Shown: positions 53,294-63,650, counted from the stretch's first letter. The stretch is 64,000 bases of DNA from Melioribacter sp051488685 (GCF_051488685.1 NZ_JBPSEH010000001.1:248001-312000); one strand, 5' to 3'. Notes: a model not told the origin generated them from the sequence alone. Numbers and translations are program-made.

Positions 53294-55510
53294 ATGAAAA
53301 AATATTGGATCAGCTTTTTAAGTGTGATTATTGTATCCTTTACTGTACTTAGTATAATCGGTATAAAAATTTACCAGCAAAAACCTCCCATACCGGAAAG
53401 AATTGTAACGAAAAACGGAGAAATAGTCTTTACGAAGTCTGATATTCAGGAGGGGCAAAATGTATGGCAGGCAATGGGTGGAATGGAATCTGGTTCGGTT
53501 TGGGGACACGGAAGTTATGTTGCACCTGATTGGACTGCTGATTGGCTCCATCGTGAGTTGGTAACTGTCCTTAATATTTGGTCGGCACAAAATTATGGGA
53601 CAGAATTCAGCAAGCTAACGGCAGAGCAACAATCATCTCTTAAGGCAAAATTAATAGAGATGTATAGAACAAACACGTATAATGATCAAACAGGTGAAAT
53701 TCAAATAGCTAACGAAAGATATGATGCGATTAAAGAAAACATTAAGCACTTTAATAACGTCTTTACAAATGGGAATGATGATTATGCAATTCCCAAAAAC
53801 ACTTTAAGTGATCCTGAAAAACTAAGAAAGCTTAATGCATTCTTTTTCTGGAGCGCATGGGCTGCATCTACTAACAGACCTAATGAAAATTTTACCTACA
53901 CAAATAATTGGCCTCACGAAGAATTAATTCAGAATATTCCTACTCCCGATACAATTGTTTGGACTGGAGTAAGTATCATACTGTTGTTGCTTGGCATTGG
54001 TGGAATGGCGTGGTATTACGCCGCAAACAAAGGCACGGTAGAACACAAAGATTTTCCAAAAGAAGATCCACTATTGGGAGCTACAGTAACACCTTCTCAA
54101 AAAGCTGTTATTAAATATTTCTGGATTGTTTCATTGCTTTTTCTTCTGCAAATAATTTTAGGAGTGGTTACTGCACATTATGGAGTAGAAGGCGGAGCTT
54201 TTTATGGAATACCTATAGCCGAGATTTTTCCATATGTAATTACACGAACCTGGCATATTCAGCTAGGGATTTTCTGGATTGCAACCGCCTGGCTCGCCTC
54301 TGGTCTTTACATCGCTCCTGCTGTTAGTGGTGTTGAACCCAAGGGACAAAAATTAGGCGTTAATATTCTTTTTATCGCTTTACTGGTAGTTGTTCTTGGT
54401 TCAATGGCAGGTGAATGGCTTAGTATAAAACATTTATTGCCTGAAAATTTCTGGTTTTACTTCGGACATAGTGGTTATGAATATATTGATCTTGGCAGAT
54501 TTTTTCAGATTTCACTTTTAATTGGATTATTTTTGTGGTTATTCCTGATGTGGCGTGGAATCAAACCTGCTCTCAAAAAAAATAACGAACAAAAACCTAT
54601 TCTTACTCTATTTTTAATTTCTACAATTGCTATTGCTTTATTTTACGGAGCTGCATTGATGTACGGAAAGCATACAAATCTCGCAATTGCCGAATATTGG
54701 CGCTGGTGGGTAGTTCATCTTTGGGTCGAAGGATTTTTTGAGGTTTTTGCTACAGTTGTAATTGCATTTTTATTTGCCAGATTAAACCTGATATCTATTA
54801 AAACTGCAGGACAGGCCACCGTACTTTCAGCAACAATTTTTCTTTCTGGCGGAATTATTGGCACACTTCATCATCTCTATTTTTCCGGAACTCCAATGAT
54901 TGTGCTGGCATTAGGCTCCGTATTCAGCGCTCTTGAGGTTGTACCACTTATGTTTGTTGGTTATGAAGCGTGGGAAAATATTAAACTTTCAAGATCGACT
55001 GAATGGGTGAAAAAATATAAATGGGCAATCTACTTTTTTGTCTCGGTTGCTTTTTGGAATATGCTGGGAGCAGGACTTTTCGGGTTTATGATTAATCCCC
55101 CAATTGCCCTTTATTATATGCAAGGACTAAATACTACTCCTGTTCACGGACACGCTGCATTGTTTGGAGTTTATGGAATGCTCGGAATTGGATTAATGCT
55201 ATTTTCACTACGCGGAATTAGACCGGATATCGAATGGAATGAAAAACCAATTAAATGGTCTTTCTGGCTGATAAATTTTGGATTATTTGCCATGGTTACC
55301 TTTAGTTTACTCCCTGTCGGTTTAATGCAAACCTGGGCTTCAGTTGAACACGGTTACTGGTACGCAAGGAGCGCTGAATTTTTGCAAACCAGCACAATGC
55401 AAACATTAAGATGGCTGAGAGCATTTGGCGATTCAATTTTTGCAATTGGTGCAATTATCCTCGTCTATTTTTTTTTCCAATTGTCTATTAAGTTCTTAAA
55501 AAATAAATAA
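53294..55510 (+). CDS. norZ: Quinol-dependent nitric oxide reductase (qNOR)
   Basis: This 738-residue membrane enzyme reduces 2 NO to N2O with quinol electrons. The N-terminal cytochrome-c-like periplasmic domain without heme motif (about 27-215) marks qNOR. Metal ligands are intact: non-heme iron site H475, H526 and H527 with the nearby E479 and E483 of HLWVEGFFEVF; heme ligands include H321 and the HGH pair at 619 and 621. About 14 membrane segments are predicted. It follows the TGAC-N4-GTCA site and the DUF6448 gene. Its role is NO detoxification or respiration. Confidence 0.95.
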   Translation: MKKYWISFLSVIIVSFTVLSIIGIKIYQQKPPIPERIVTKNGEIVFTKSDIQEGQNVWQAMGGMESGSVWGHGSYVAPDWTADWLHRELVTVLNIWSAQNYGTEFSKLTAEQQSSLKAKLIEMYRTNTYNDQTGEIQIANERYDAIKENIKHFNNVFTNGNDDYAIPKNTLSDPEKLRKLNAFFFWSAWAASTNRPNENFTYTNNWPHEELIQNIPTPDTIVWTGVSIILLLLGIGGMAWYYAANKGTVEHKDFPKEDPLLGATVTPSQKAVIKYFWIVSLLFLLQIILGVVTAHYGVEGGAFYGIPIAEIFPYVITRTWHIQLGIFWIATAWLASGLYIAPAVSGVEPKGQKLGVNILFIALLVVVLGSMAGEWLSIKHLLPENFWFYFGHSGYEYIDLGRFFQISLLIGLFLWLFLMWRGIKPALKKNNEQKPILTLFLISTIAIALFYGAALMYGKHTNLAIAEYWRWWVVHLWVEGFFEVFATVVIAFLFARLNLISIKTAGQATVLSATIFLSGGIIGTLHHLYFSGTPMIVLALGSVFSALEVVPLMFVGYEAWENIKLSRSTEWVKKYKWAIYFFVSVAFWNMLGAGLFGFMINPPIALYYMQGLNTTPVHGHAALFGVYGMLGIGLMLFSLRGIRPDIEWNEKPIKWSFWLINFGLFAMVTFSLLPVGLMQTWASVEHGYWYARSAEFLQTSTMQTLRWLRAFGDSIFAIGAIILVYFFFQLSIKFLKNK

Positions 55511-55530
55511 AACAATTAGTGAGTAATATA

Positions 55531-55845
55531 ATGAACGATGAAATTAATAAAGTGTCACTAGCCGATTCAATTGCTTATCAAAATGGCTCAATTGTCAGTA
55601 AACAGATTCTTAAAAAAACGAGCGGAAACATAACACTTTTTGCTTTCGATAAAGAAGAATCTTTAACAGAGCATACTTCACCTTACGAGGCTGTTGCTTA
55701 CGTCGTCGAAGGCGAAATGGAAATAACAATAGGCGGAAAGGTTAATAATGTTAAAACTGGAGAACTAATTATAATGCCACCAAATATTCCACATGGATTA
55801 AAAGCGATAGACAGATCTAAACTGCTTTTGATTATGATAAAATAA
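55531..55845 (+). CDS. Small cupin protein
   Basis: This 104-residue single cupin barrel shows EHTSPYEAVAYVVEGEMEITIGG (motif 1) and IIMPPNIPHGLKAI (motif 2), giving His and Glu residues for one metal. It is often seen near NO/hemerythrin genes. The start is at ATG 55531, a GTG four codons earlier being possible. It lies 20 bp after norZ and is convergent with the protoporphyrinogen oxidase gene. No catalytic role is known. Confidence 0.8.
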   Translation: MNDEINKVSLADSIAYQNGSIVSKQILKKTSGNITLFAFDKEESLTEHTSPYEAVAYVVEGEMEITIGGKVNNVKTGELIIMPPNIPHGLKAIDRSKLLLIMIK

Positions 55846-55881
55846 TTTGTTGTATATCATCGGGCGGAATTTCTTATTTAT

Positions 55882-57243
55882 TTATAAGTCCCGGATTCTT
55901 AACTCGGAATTTTTAATACAATCTCCTACTGAGATTCCGCCCCGATAATTACCGCTCAAAACGATACCTTTATTCTTTTTTTCAAATTGTTCAATATAAC
56001 TTTCATGCTCGATGTAACCGAGATTATACTGAGGAATTGCTTTTTCCCACATTATAGATTCAATAATTATCGGCTCACCTTCAATTTTCATTATCTCATG
56101 AAACTCCGAAAGCACAATTTTTATTAGCTTGGATTTTTCCATATTAAAAATCTGAGGCGAACGAGCACCACCGATAAACAACGTAAAGGCTGCTTTATCG
56201 TCGGGGCATCTATTCGGAAAGATCGACGAACTCCATATTGCGCCGAGGAAATGCTTTTTTTCTTTTGACGGTATCAGGAATCCAAAACCGTCGAGTTTCC
56301 TTTGTATATCCGATTTTTTATAACCCAGATATAGCACCATTACCGGCGGATAATAAATTGAATTTAGATGCTCAGCCAGCTTATCGTCGAGCTCACAAAA
56401 AACTTTTGAAGCAACATATGCCGGCAATGTAGAAATAATTGAATCTGCTATTAGACTCTCCTGCTTACCATCCAATTCAAATATAACCTTCCATTGATGA
56501 TCGTTAGTACCCAATACATTCAATACTTGTGCATTAAAGACGATTTTATCTTTCAAATTTGCCGCAATTGAGTTGGGCAGCGATTGCATTCCTTCAATAA
56601 AAGAAAACATTTTTGCACTCTGTTTCGATTCCTCGTTTCGTTGTTTTCTTTCTTTTGCGCCTTTAATCATACCCTTGATTAATCCGCCGTAGACTTCCTC
56701 GAGTCTGTATAATTTTGGGAAAGCCGATTTAACACTCAATTTTTCGGGGTCGCCGGCAAATACTCCACTCACAAAAGGATCAATTGCATAGTCGAGAAAT
56801 TCATTGCCGAGCCGTCTCCTGACAAATTGAGCAATACTCTGATAATATCCGTCGTCGGATTTTGAAATAAACGGTTCCGCCATCAATCTGAATTTTGCAC
56901 CCGTAGAAAACAAATTTGTTTTAATAAACGAAAGCGGGCTCATCGGCAGTGGGATTAATTCACCGTTTTTCAAAATGTATCGTTTCGATGCCGAACTGTT
57001 AGCATAAATCATTTCATCGTTAAGTTGTACTTCATCAACCAATTTCTTAATCAATGGAGTCGTTTCCAATCCACTGTTTGGTCCATAATCAACCAGGAAG
57101 TCATCAATCCTTCTTGAAACCATCGACCCGCCAGGCTCATTTTTTTTCTCGAGGATTATTACATCAAACCCATTTTTAACAAGCCAGTAAGCAGTCGATA
57201 GTCCTGATATACCTGCTCCGAGAACAATTATTTTTTTTGACAT
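55882..57243 (-). CDS. hemG: Protoporphyrinogen/coproporphyrinogen oxidase
   Basis: This flavoenzyme of about 453 residues removes six electrons from the porphyrinogen in late heme synthesis. FAD motif VLGAGISGLSTAYWLVKNG lies near residues 6-24, followed by LEKKNEPGG. GIVLSGNYRGGISVGDCIKN near the C-terminus is the second FAD motif. This is the HemY/HemG-flavin family. I favour the ATG at 57243; another lies at 57252. It ends the heme gene run and is separated from hemH by the M3 peptidase. Confidence 0.92.
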   Translation of the reverse strand: MSKKIIVLGAGISGLSTAYWLVKNGFDVIILEKKNEPGGSMVSRRIDDFLVDYGPNSGLETTPLIKKLVDEVQLNDEMIYANSSASKRYILKNGELIPLPMSPLSFIKTNLFSTGAKFRLMAEPFISKSDDGYYQSIAQFVRRRLGNEFLDYAIDPFVSGVFAGDPEKLSVKSAFPKLYRLEEVYGGLIKGMIKGAKERKQRNEESKQSAKMFSFIEGMQSLPNSIAANLKDKIVFNAQVLNVLGTNDHQWKVIFELDGKQESLIADSIISTLPAYVASKVFCELDDKLAEHLNSIYYPPVMVLYLGYKKSDIQRKLDGFGFLIPSKEKKHFLGAIWSSSIFPNRCPDDKAAFTLFIGGARSPQIFNMEKSKLIKIVLSEFHEIMKIEGEPIIIESIMWEKAIPQYNLGYIEHESYIEQFEKKNKGIVLSGNYRGGISVGDCIKNSELRIRDL

Positions 57244-57303
57244 ATAAAACATCCATTTATTATTTGCACATCTAAGAAATGGGAACTATAACAAAAGAAT
57301 AAT

Positions 57304-59391
57304 TTAATTTAGACCTCTTCTTTTCAGTAGAGCATCAACTTTTGGTTCCCTGCCTCTGAATTCGATATATAGCTGCATCGGTTCTTTTGTGCCTCCTTTT
57401 GCCAATAATTTTCCGAATGCATTTGCCGTTTCTTTGTCGAACAAATCGCCTTTTTCTTTAAAAGCTTCGAACGCATCTGCATCCAAGACTGCAGACCATA
57501 TATAGCTATAATAACCGGCTGAGTAACCACCTACAATATGTGCAAAATTTGTCGTTTGATAACGTGATTCGATTTCAGGAATTTTACCGAGTTTATCGAA
57601 ACATTTCTTCTCAAATTCTTCCACGTCGTAGATTGCAGTATCCGTTAAAGTATGCCAGTCCATGTCGAGGAATGCTGCCGCCAGATATTCTACCGTTTCA
57701 AATCCCTGATTAAACAATTTGGAGTTTTCAATTTTAGCGATTAACTCGTCCTGCATGGGTTCGCCTGTTTTGTAGTGTTTTGCATAAAGTTTTAACACTT
57801 CCGGTTCCAATGCCCAGTTTTCCATAATCTGCGAGGGTAATTCTACAAAATCGCGCGGCACCCATTTGGTTCTGTGATAAGTTGTATTCGACAAGAGTGA
57901 ATGCAATGCATGTCCCAGTTCATGGAATAAAGTGTTAACTTCGTCCACACTCATCAATGCAGGTTTATCTGCAGTTGGTTTCGAAAAATTGCCGACGTTG
58001 TAAACCAGCGGCGTCACAAAATTGCCGTCAATATTCGTCTGAACTCTAAAGCTGCTCGACCATGCACCGCTTCTTTTACCGTCGCGGGGATAATAATCGG
58101 TATAAAAGATACCGATATGTTTATCATTCTCATCAACTACTTCAAAAACTTTTACGTCAGGGTGGTATGTCTGTATATCGTTTCTTTCGATGAATTTTAT
58201 TCCGTACAATTTAGAGGCGACTTCAAAAGCACCTTTAAGCACATTTTCCATCTTGAAATAAGGACGAAGCATTTCCTCATCGAGATTGTACTTTTCTCTT
58301 TTCAATTTTTCAGCGTAGTACCACCAATCCCACGCTTGCAGTTTGAAATTATTGCCTTCAGATTCTATGATCTTCTGCATTTGTTTAACTTCCGATTTTG
58401 CGCGTTTTAATGCAGGAGTCCATAATTCATGCAAGAATTTATAAACCCTGTCGGGAGTTTTTGCCATATTCACTTCGAGTACATAATCCGCATGTGTTTT
58501 ATAACCCAACAAATTTGCTCTTTTGACTCTCAGAGAAACAATGCGTGCAATAATTTCTTTATTATCATATTCATTATTGTTGTTGCCTCGTTTTATATAC
58601 GCTTTGAATAATTTTTCGCGCAATTCTCTTTTAGGTGAATATTGCAGGAACGGTATCCAACTTGGTTTTTGAAGAGTAAAGACCCATTTGCCTTCATATC
58701 CTTTTGCCGAAGCGTTTTCCGCAGCCAGTTGAATAACGCTTTTGGGCAATCCTACCAGGTCTTCTTTGTTATCGATTACAAGTGCGACTGCATTCGTTTC
58801 CTTTAATAAATTTTCGCTGAACTTAAGAGCAAGAGAAGATATCTCCTCGTTGATCTTCCGCAATTCTTCTTTCTTTTCCGGCGGAAGGTCGGCTCCGCTA
58901 CGCACGAAGTCTTTATAATAAAATTCAAGGAGACGCATTTGTTCGGGATTAAGTCCAAGCGATTCTTTTTTTTCGTAGAGAACTTTTACACGCTTATATA
59001 ACTTTTCGTTAAGATAAATATCGTCTTCATGGCGCGTAAGAATAGGAGTAATTTCACGCGCTGCCTTCTGCAATTTTTCATTTGTATTCGCCTCGTTCAA
59101 AGCATCAAATAATCTCGATACCCGATCTAACATACTTCCGCTTTTTTCCATAGCTTCGATAGTATTTTCGAACGTTGGCTCTTCACTGTTGCTGGCAATT
59201 GCTTCAATTTCTTTCTTCTGCAATTCGACTGCATATTTGATAGCCGGTAGAAAATGCTCGTCTTTAATTTCGTCAACCGGAGGAGTTCCAAAGGGGGTAT
59301 TCCATTCTTTTAATAAAGGATTATCCATAATTTTCTCTTGAGGAATTATTGTTGATAAAGTTATAACAAACAAAAAAATAAAGGACTTCAT
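57304..59391 (-). CDS. M3 family oligopeptidase (Dcp/OpdA-like), exported
   Basis: This 695-residue zinc peptidase has the HELGH zinc site in VNTLFHELGHALHSLLSNT (about residues 480-498), with the downstream Glu in the E-x2-N/S region. A short signal-like start (1-17, TIIPQ) suggests export, or an alternative start at Met22 (MDNPLLKEW) for a cytoplasmic form. Length fits oligopeptidase A/Dcp. It interrupts the heme cluster between hemH and hemG but lies in the same direction. Confidence 0.9.
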   Translation of the reverse strand: MKSFIFLFVITLSTIIPQEKIMDNPLLKEWNTPFGTPPVDEIKDEHFLPAIKYAVELQKKEIEAIASNSEEPTFENTIEAMEKSGSMLDRVSRLFDALNEANTNEKLQKAAREITPILTRHEDDIYLNEKLYKRVKVLYEKKESLGLNPEQMRLLEFYYKDFVRSGADLPPEKKEELRKINEEISSLALKFSENLLKETNAVALVIDNKEDLVGLPKSVIQLAAENASAKGYEGKWVFTLQKPSWIPFLQYSPKRELREKLFKAYIKRGNNNNEYDNKEIIARIVSLRVKRANLLGYKTHADYVLEVNMAKTPDRVYKFLHELWTPALKRAKSEVKQMQKIIESEGNNFKLQAWDWWYYAEKLKREKYNLDEEMLRPYFKMENVLKGAFEVASKLYGIKFIERNDIQTYHPDVKVFEVVDENDKHIGIFYTDYYPRDGKRSGAWSSSFRVQTNIDGNFVTPLVYNVGNFSKPTADKPALMSVDEVNTLFHELGHALHSLLSNTTYHRTKWVPRDFVELPSQIMENWALEPEVLKLYAKHYKTGEPMQDELIAKIENSKLFNQGFETVEYLAAAFLDMDWHTLTDTAIYDVEEFEKKCFDKLGKIPEIESRYQTTNFAHIVGGYSAGYYSYIWSAVLDADAFEAFKEKGDLFDKETANAFGKLLAKGGTKEPMQLYIEFRGREPKVDALLKRRGLN

Positions 59392-59419
59392 AACAGCTCC
59401 GATTTATCTAATTATAATT

Positions 59420-60382
59420 TTATTTCGGAGGTAGATAATTAATAACAAGCTCGTATAGAGCGTCTACAAACAAAGACGAATCGTTCAGTCCGTTCATAAC
59501 AAAATAATTTTCAATTCCGCAATCATCTGCCACATGCCGGTATTCGATATCGAGTTCAAATGAAGTTTCAATGTGGTCTGAAACAAAACTAATCGGAATA
59601 ACAAGCAAGTGTTTATTGCCATTCGATGCAAGTTTTCTAATCATTTCATCAGTTGCAGGTTCAAGCCATTTTTGTGGACCTACTTTACTTTGGAAACAGA
59701 GGTGATAGGGATGTGAATAATTTCGAGCTTTCATTACAGCTTCCATTGTCTCTTTTATCTGGTGACTGTAAGGGTCTCCTCTTTTAAGGAGATTTACCGG
59801 AGTTCCGTGGGCACTGAAAACAAGAACTATTTTATCGCGAACATTTTCGGGAAAACGTTCTATTGTTTCATCGATCCTTTGATTTAATGCAGCAATATAT
59901 TTATCGTTAGTGTGATAATGGTCGATATAAATCAGCTTGTCTTCTGGTCCGCGATATTTTCTTTTCCACTCATTAAAAGACGAACCTGTTGTGGTTATTG
60001 AATAATGAGGATATAGAGGAAGTAAAAGAATATGATCGTAATTGCCGGATTCTACTTTATGCGCAACTTCATCCGTAAAAGGTTTCCAGTATCTCATTGC
60101 CACAAAAACGTCGTACTTAGAATCCGTTTGATTCAATTTTTCTTCCAGCATACTTCTTTGTTTTTCGGTCCATTCGTTAATTGGCGATTTCCCACCAATC
60201 AATTTATATTCTTCTATAACTTTTGGAGCTCTTCTGCTGGAAATAACTTTTGCAAATAACTTTTGACCAATTGGAATTTTGAATATATCAGGGTCCTGGA
60301 ATAAATTAAAAAGAAACGGCTCTACGCTTTCAAGTGAATCCGGACCTCCCAAATTAAAAAGTACAACCGCATTTTTTCCCAT
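59420..60382 (-). CDS. hemH: Ferrochelatase
   Basis: This 320-residue enzyme inserts ferrous iron into protoporphyrin IX. The N-terminal VVLFNLGGPDSLESVEPFLFNLF (about 6-28) is a family signature, and VFSAHGTPVNLLKRGDPY (about 187-204) carries the catalytic His. The sequence SFVSDHIETSFELDIEY with the acidic residues of the metal path follows near 263-279. It lies between hemN and the M3 peptidase. All hallmark residues are intact. Confidence 0.95.
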   Translation of the reverse strand: MGKNAVVLFNLGGPDSLESVEPFLFNLFQDPDIFKIPIGQKLFAKVISSRRAPKVIEEYKLIGGKSPINEWTEKQRSMLEEKLNQTDSKYDVFVAMRYWKPFTDEVAHKVESGNYDHILLLPLYPHYSITTTGSSFNEWKRKYRGPEDKLIYIDHYHTNDKYIAALNQRIDETIERFPENVRDKIVLVFSAHGTPVNLLKRGDPYSHQIKETMEAVMKARNYSHPYHLCFQSKVGPQKWLEPATDEMIRKLASNGNKHLLVIPISFVSDHIETSFELDIEYRHVADDCGIENYFVMNGLNDSSLFVDALYELVINYLPPK

Positions 60383-60427
60383 TTTCTCTTCTTTCTGCTA
60401 TTATGAATATCTAAACACGCAAATCAA

Positions 60428-61798
60428 TTATATGGTTCGTGAATATTTTGTATTTTCTTTTTCGAGATATCTATCGAAATTCATGGCGATATTTCTAATT
60501 AATAATCTACCCATTGGAGTAACCGTAATTTTCCGATTATCAATTACAACAAGGTTATCCTCGGCAAATTTTTTCAACCCTTCGAGAGCATTTTTAAAAT
60601 AGTTTTCAAATTCAATATTGAATTTATTTTCGATTGACTCAAAATCGAGCTCGAAGTCGCACATAATCCTGGTGATGACTTCGCGCCGCAATAAATCGTC
60701 GTCGCTAAGATAATATCCTCTCTCGGTCGGGAAGGTTTCGTTGTCCAGAGCTTCGAAGTATTCTTTCTCCTTTTTGTAATTCTGAGTATAAATTCTTCCG
60801 ATCTGACTTATTGAAGTAATACCCATAGCATACAGATCTGCGCCGGCGTGTGTGCTGTAGCCCTGAAAATTTCTGTAGAGTTTCTTCTCTCTCAAAGCAA
60901 CAGCCAGTTCATCTTCCGGCCTGGCAAAGTGATCCATCCCGATAAAAACATATCCGGCGGATGTCAGTTTTTCGATTGTCATTTTAAGAATCTGTAATTT
61001 AACTTCCGGCTTTGGTAAATCTTCAGGATTAATAAGTCCCATATGTTTTTTTAGCCATGGAACGTGAGCATAGTTAAAAACCGCTATTCTGTCGGGCGAA
61101 ATGTCAATTATTTTATCAACAGTGCTTTCAAATGTTTCGAGGGTTTGAAAAGGGAGACCGTAAATTAAGTCGAGATTAATGCTTTGAAAACCGAGTTCAC
61201 GCACCCAGTTTACCACTTGCCTTGTCATATCCTCGGGTTGAATTCTGTTGACGGCTTTTTGGACCTTCTCGTTGAAATCCTGCACACCCATACTTATTCT
61301 ATTGAACCCGCCGTATCGTAATGCTTCAAGATGTTCTTTAGTTAACCCGCGAGGATCAATCTCGCATCCTTTCTCTGCTTCGGGCAGCATTTCGAAATTG
61401 GAATTGATATAACCGATAAAGTCTTCAATTTCATCAGGATTTAAATGTGTAGGAGTACCTCCGCCCCAATGTAATTGGATTACCTTTCTATCGGGTTTTA
61501 TATAAGTCCTTAGCAAGTCGATTTCATTTTTCACGTAATTGATATATTTTTTTATTCTGTCTCGGTTCCTAGTAACAATCATATTGCAACCGCAGAAATA
61601 ACAAAGCGTATCGCAAAAAGGTATATGATAATAGAGCGAAAGATAAGGTGGATTATCCTGATTATTCGTTCTGATAACTTCGTCAATAAAATTTTCCGCT
61701 TTAAACGATTCATTAAAATGCGGCGCCGTCGGATAACTTGTATATCTTGGACCGGGTCTGTCGTATTTCTTAATCAAATCGAGATTTATGTCGAACAT
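60428..61798 (-). CDS. hemN: Oxygen-independent coproporphyrinogen III oxidase
   Basis: This 456-residue radical SAM enzyme decarboxylates coproporphyrinogen III without oxygen. HIPFCDTLCYFCGCN gives C62, C66 and C69 for the 4Fe-4S cluster and C71 as in true HemN. HWGGGTPTHL, GVQDFN and SINLDLIYGLPFQT follow. Having this form indicates heme synthesis in anoxic conditions. It lies 18 bp after hemE. Confidence 0.95.
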   Translation of the reverse strand: MFDINLDLIKKYDRPGPRYTSYPTAPHFNESFKAENFIDEVIRTNNQDNPPYLSLYYHIPFCDTLCYFCGCNMIVTRNRDRIKKYINYVKNEIDLLRTYIKPDRKVIQLHWGGGTPTHLNPDEIEDFIGYINSNFEMLPEAEKGCEIDPRGLTKEHLEALRYGGFNRISMGVQDFNEKVQKAVNRIQPEDMTRQVVNWVRELGFQSINLDLIYGLPFQTLETFESTVDKIIDISPDRIAVFNYAHVPWLKKHMGLINPEDLPKPEVKLQILKMTIEKLTSAGYVFIGMDHFARPEDELAVALREKKLYRNFQGYSTHAGADLYAMGITSISQIGRIYTQNYKKEKEYFEALDNETFPTERGYYLSDDDLLRREVITRIMCDFELDFESIENKFNIEFENYFKNALEGLKKFAEDNLVVIDNRKITVTPMGRLLIRNIAMNFDRYLEKENTKYSRTI

Positions 61799-61816
61799 TT
61801 CGTACCCATTTTTTTA

Positions 61817-62860
61817 TTAAAAATTTTTTTTGCTTTCTTCTTTAATCGTGGCGACGAGAAACTTCACATTTTCCGGATCGATATCGGGTAAAATTCCATG
61901 ACCGAGATTAAATATATGTCCGGAACCTTTACCGTAAGAATTAAGAACTCTTACAGTTTCTTCAAAAATTTTATCTTTACCTGCATAAAGTACAGTTGGA
62001 TCGAGATTCCCCTGTAATGCTACTTTACTACCTACTTTATTTCTGACTTCATTCAGATTCATAGTCCAATCGAGGCCGAGCACATCAGCTCCGCAGTCAG
62101 CCAATTTTTCAATCGAGTAATGAACGCCTTTTGCAAAGACAATAATTGGTTGGTCCTTGCGATTAATTTTTGAGATTACTTCTTTAATATATCTGAGAGA
62201 AAATTCCTCGAAGTCGTGAGGGGTCAGAATGCCGCCCCATGTATCAAAAATCTGAACGGCATCTACTCCGGATTCCAATTTAGCCGATAAATATTCTGCC
62301 ACTGCGTCAGAAATCATTCCAAGTAAACGGTGAGCAGCTTCGGGCTGGTTATAAATAAACTTTTTGACTTCCGAAAAGTTTTTTGTTCCCCCACCTTCCA
62401 CCATATAGGTCATTAAAGTCCAGGGCGAGCCGGAAAATCCAATTAAAGGTACTCGATGATTCAATTCTTTTTTTGTTAGAGATACCGCATCGAGGACATA
62501 TTTCAGATCTTTAACTGGGTCAATTTTTTTGAGTTTGTAAATATCGTTTGCGTTTCTGACCGGTTCGTAAAGTTTTGGTCCTTTACTTTCTACCATTTCG
62601 AGTTTCATACCCATCGCTTCGGGAATAACGAGTATGTCGGAAAAAATGATTGCGGCATCAACACCGATTATATCAACCGGCTGAATAGTTACCTCTGCTG
62701 CAAGTTCCGGTGTTTTGCACATCGTGAGAAAATCGTATTTTTCTCTTACTTTTCTATATTCGGGCAAATACCTTCCCGCCTGTCTCATTATCCAAACCGG
62801 AGTTCTTTCGGTATTTTCTTTTTTACAAGCTTTCAGAAATAAGTCGTTTTTTAAGTTCAA
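61817..62860 (-). CDS. hemE: Uroporphyrinogen decarboxylase
   Basis: This 347-residue enzyme converts uroporphyrinogen III to coproporphyrinogen III. The signature PVWIMRQAGRYLPEYR (about 21-36) carries the substrate-binding Arg residues; FSDILVIPEAMGM (about 73-85) has the catalytic Asp. GFSGSPWTLMTYMVEGG follows near 140-156. It sits between hemD and hemN; a start ATG follows AGGAGG. Confidence 0.96.
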   Translation of the reverse strand: MNLKNDLFLKACKKENTERTPVWIMRQAGRYLPEYRKVREKYDFLTMCKTPELAAEVTIQPVDIIGVDAAIIFSDILVIPEAMGMKLEMVESKGPKLYEPVRNANDIYKLKKIDPVKDLKYVLDAVSLTKKELNHRVPLIGFSGSPWTLMTYMVEGGGTKNFSEVKKFIYNQPEAAHRLLGMISDAVAEYLSAKLESGVDAVQIFDTWGGILTPHDFEEFSLRYIKEVISKINRKDQPIIVFAKGVHYSIEKLADCGADVLGLDWTMNLNEVRNKVGSKVALQGNLDPTVLYAGKDKIFEETVRVLNSYGKGSGHIFNLGHGILPDIDPENVKFLVATIKEESKKNF

Positions 62861-62869
62861 TTTTCCTCC

Positions 62870-63649
62870 TTAAGCCATATTGCCTGTAGATTTATAAAAC
62901 GTTATGATGGCATCTGAAATTCCATTTAGCGAAAATTCTGCCGGGACGATATTTACATTCACACCGGATTTTCTTATCTCTTTCTCGGTAGTTGTTCCGA
63001 TTGCGCAAATAAAACTATCGCCAAAATAATCGGCAGGATTGTCAATGTTCATAATGCCGATAAAATTCTTGTAGTTTGACGGACTCGTAAACACGAACAG
63101 ATCGGGTTTATCTTCTTTAATCAATTCAATTTTATCGGCGAGAGTATCTGAATCGTTCTGAACCGTATCGTAAATTTTCATTACTTTAACGGTGGCACGA
63201 AGTTCTATCAGTCCTTTTTGTAATTCATCCCGTGCAATTGACGAAGAGGGTAAAAGGATTTTTTTATTTTCGACGCCGATATTTTTAAATCTTTCGAGTA
63301 ATCCGGCTGCGCTGAATTGTTCCGGAATTATATGAATATAATAGCCTTTTTCTGCGCACTTATCTGCAGTAGTTTTACCTGTTACTGCAATTTTTGTTTT
63401 AGAAAGGTCCAGTCCGAAATCCTCTGCTATATCATGAAAAATCGAAACTGCATTTTGTGAAGTAAAAATCAAATAGTCATAATTTCTAATTTCGGTCGAA
63501 AGGTCGATAATTTCCTTTTCGCTAAAAGCAGGGACTATTTTAATAGCCGGGAAGAAAATCAATTCGGCTCCCTCGTCAGCAAGGGGTTGCAACGAGGAAT
63601 AAATTCCTTCCTCTTTCGTTATCAATATTTTTGTGTTTTCGAGTATCAA
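62870..63649 (-). CDS. hemD: Uroporphyrinogen-III synthase, TTG start
   Basis: This protein of about 259 residues closes and flips hydroxymethylbilane to uroporphyrinogen III. The family is weakly conserved; visible are LENTKILITKEEG at the start, FTSQNAVSIFHD (about 60-71), AVTGKTTADKCAEKG and FTSPSNYKNFIG (about 173-184). There is no ATG at a sensible position. The TTG at 63649 starts within the hemC stop region and gives the family N-terminus, while a TTG at 63727 would add a hemC-overlapping tail. Its neighbours hemC and hemE support the call. Confidence 0.85.
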   Translation of the reverse strand: MILENTKILITKEEGIYSSLQPLADEGAELIFFPAIKIVPAFSEKEIIDLSTEIRNYDYLIFTSQNAVSIFHDIAEDFGLDLSKTKIAVTGKTTADKCAEKGYYIHIIPEQFSAAGLLERFKNIGVENKKILLPSSSIARDELQKGLIELRATVKVMKIYDTVQNDSDTLADKIELIKEDKPDLFVFTSPSNYKNFIGIMNIDNPADYFGDSFICAIGTTTEKEIRKSGVNVNIVPAEFSLNGISDAIITFYKSTGNMA

Positions 63650-63650
63650 T

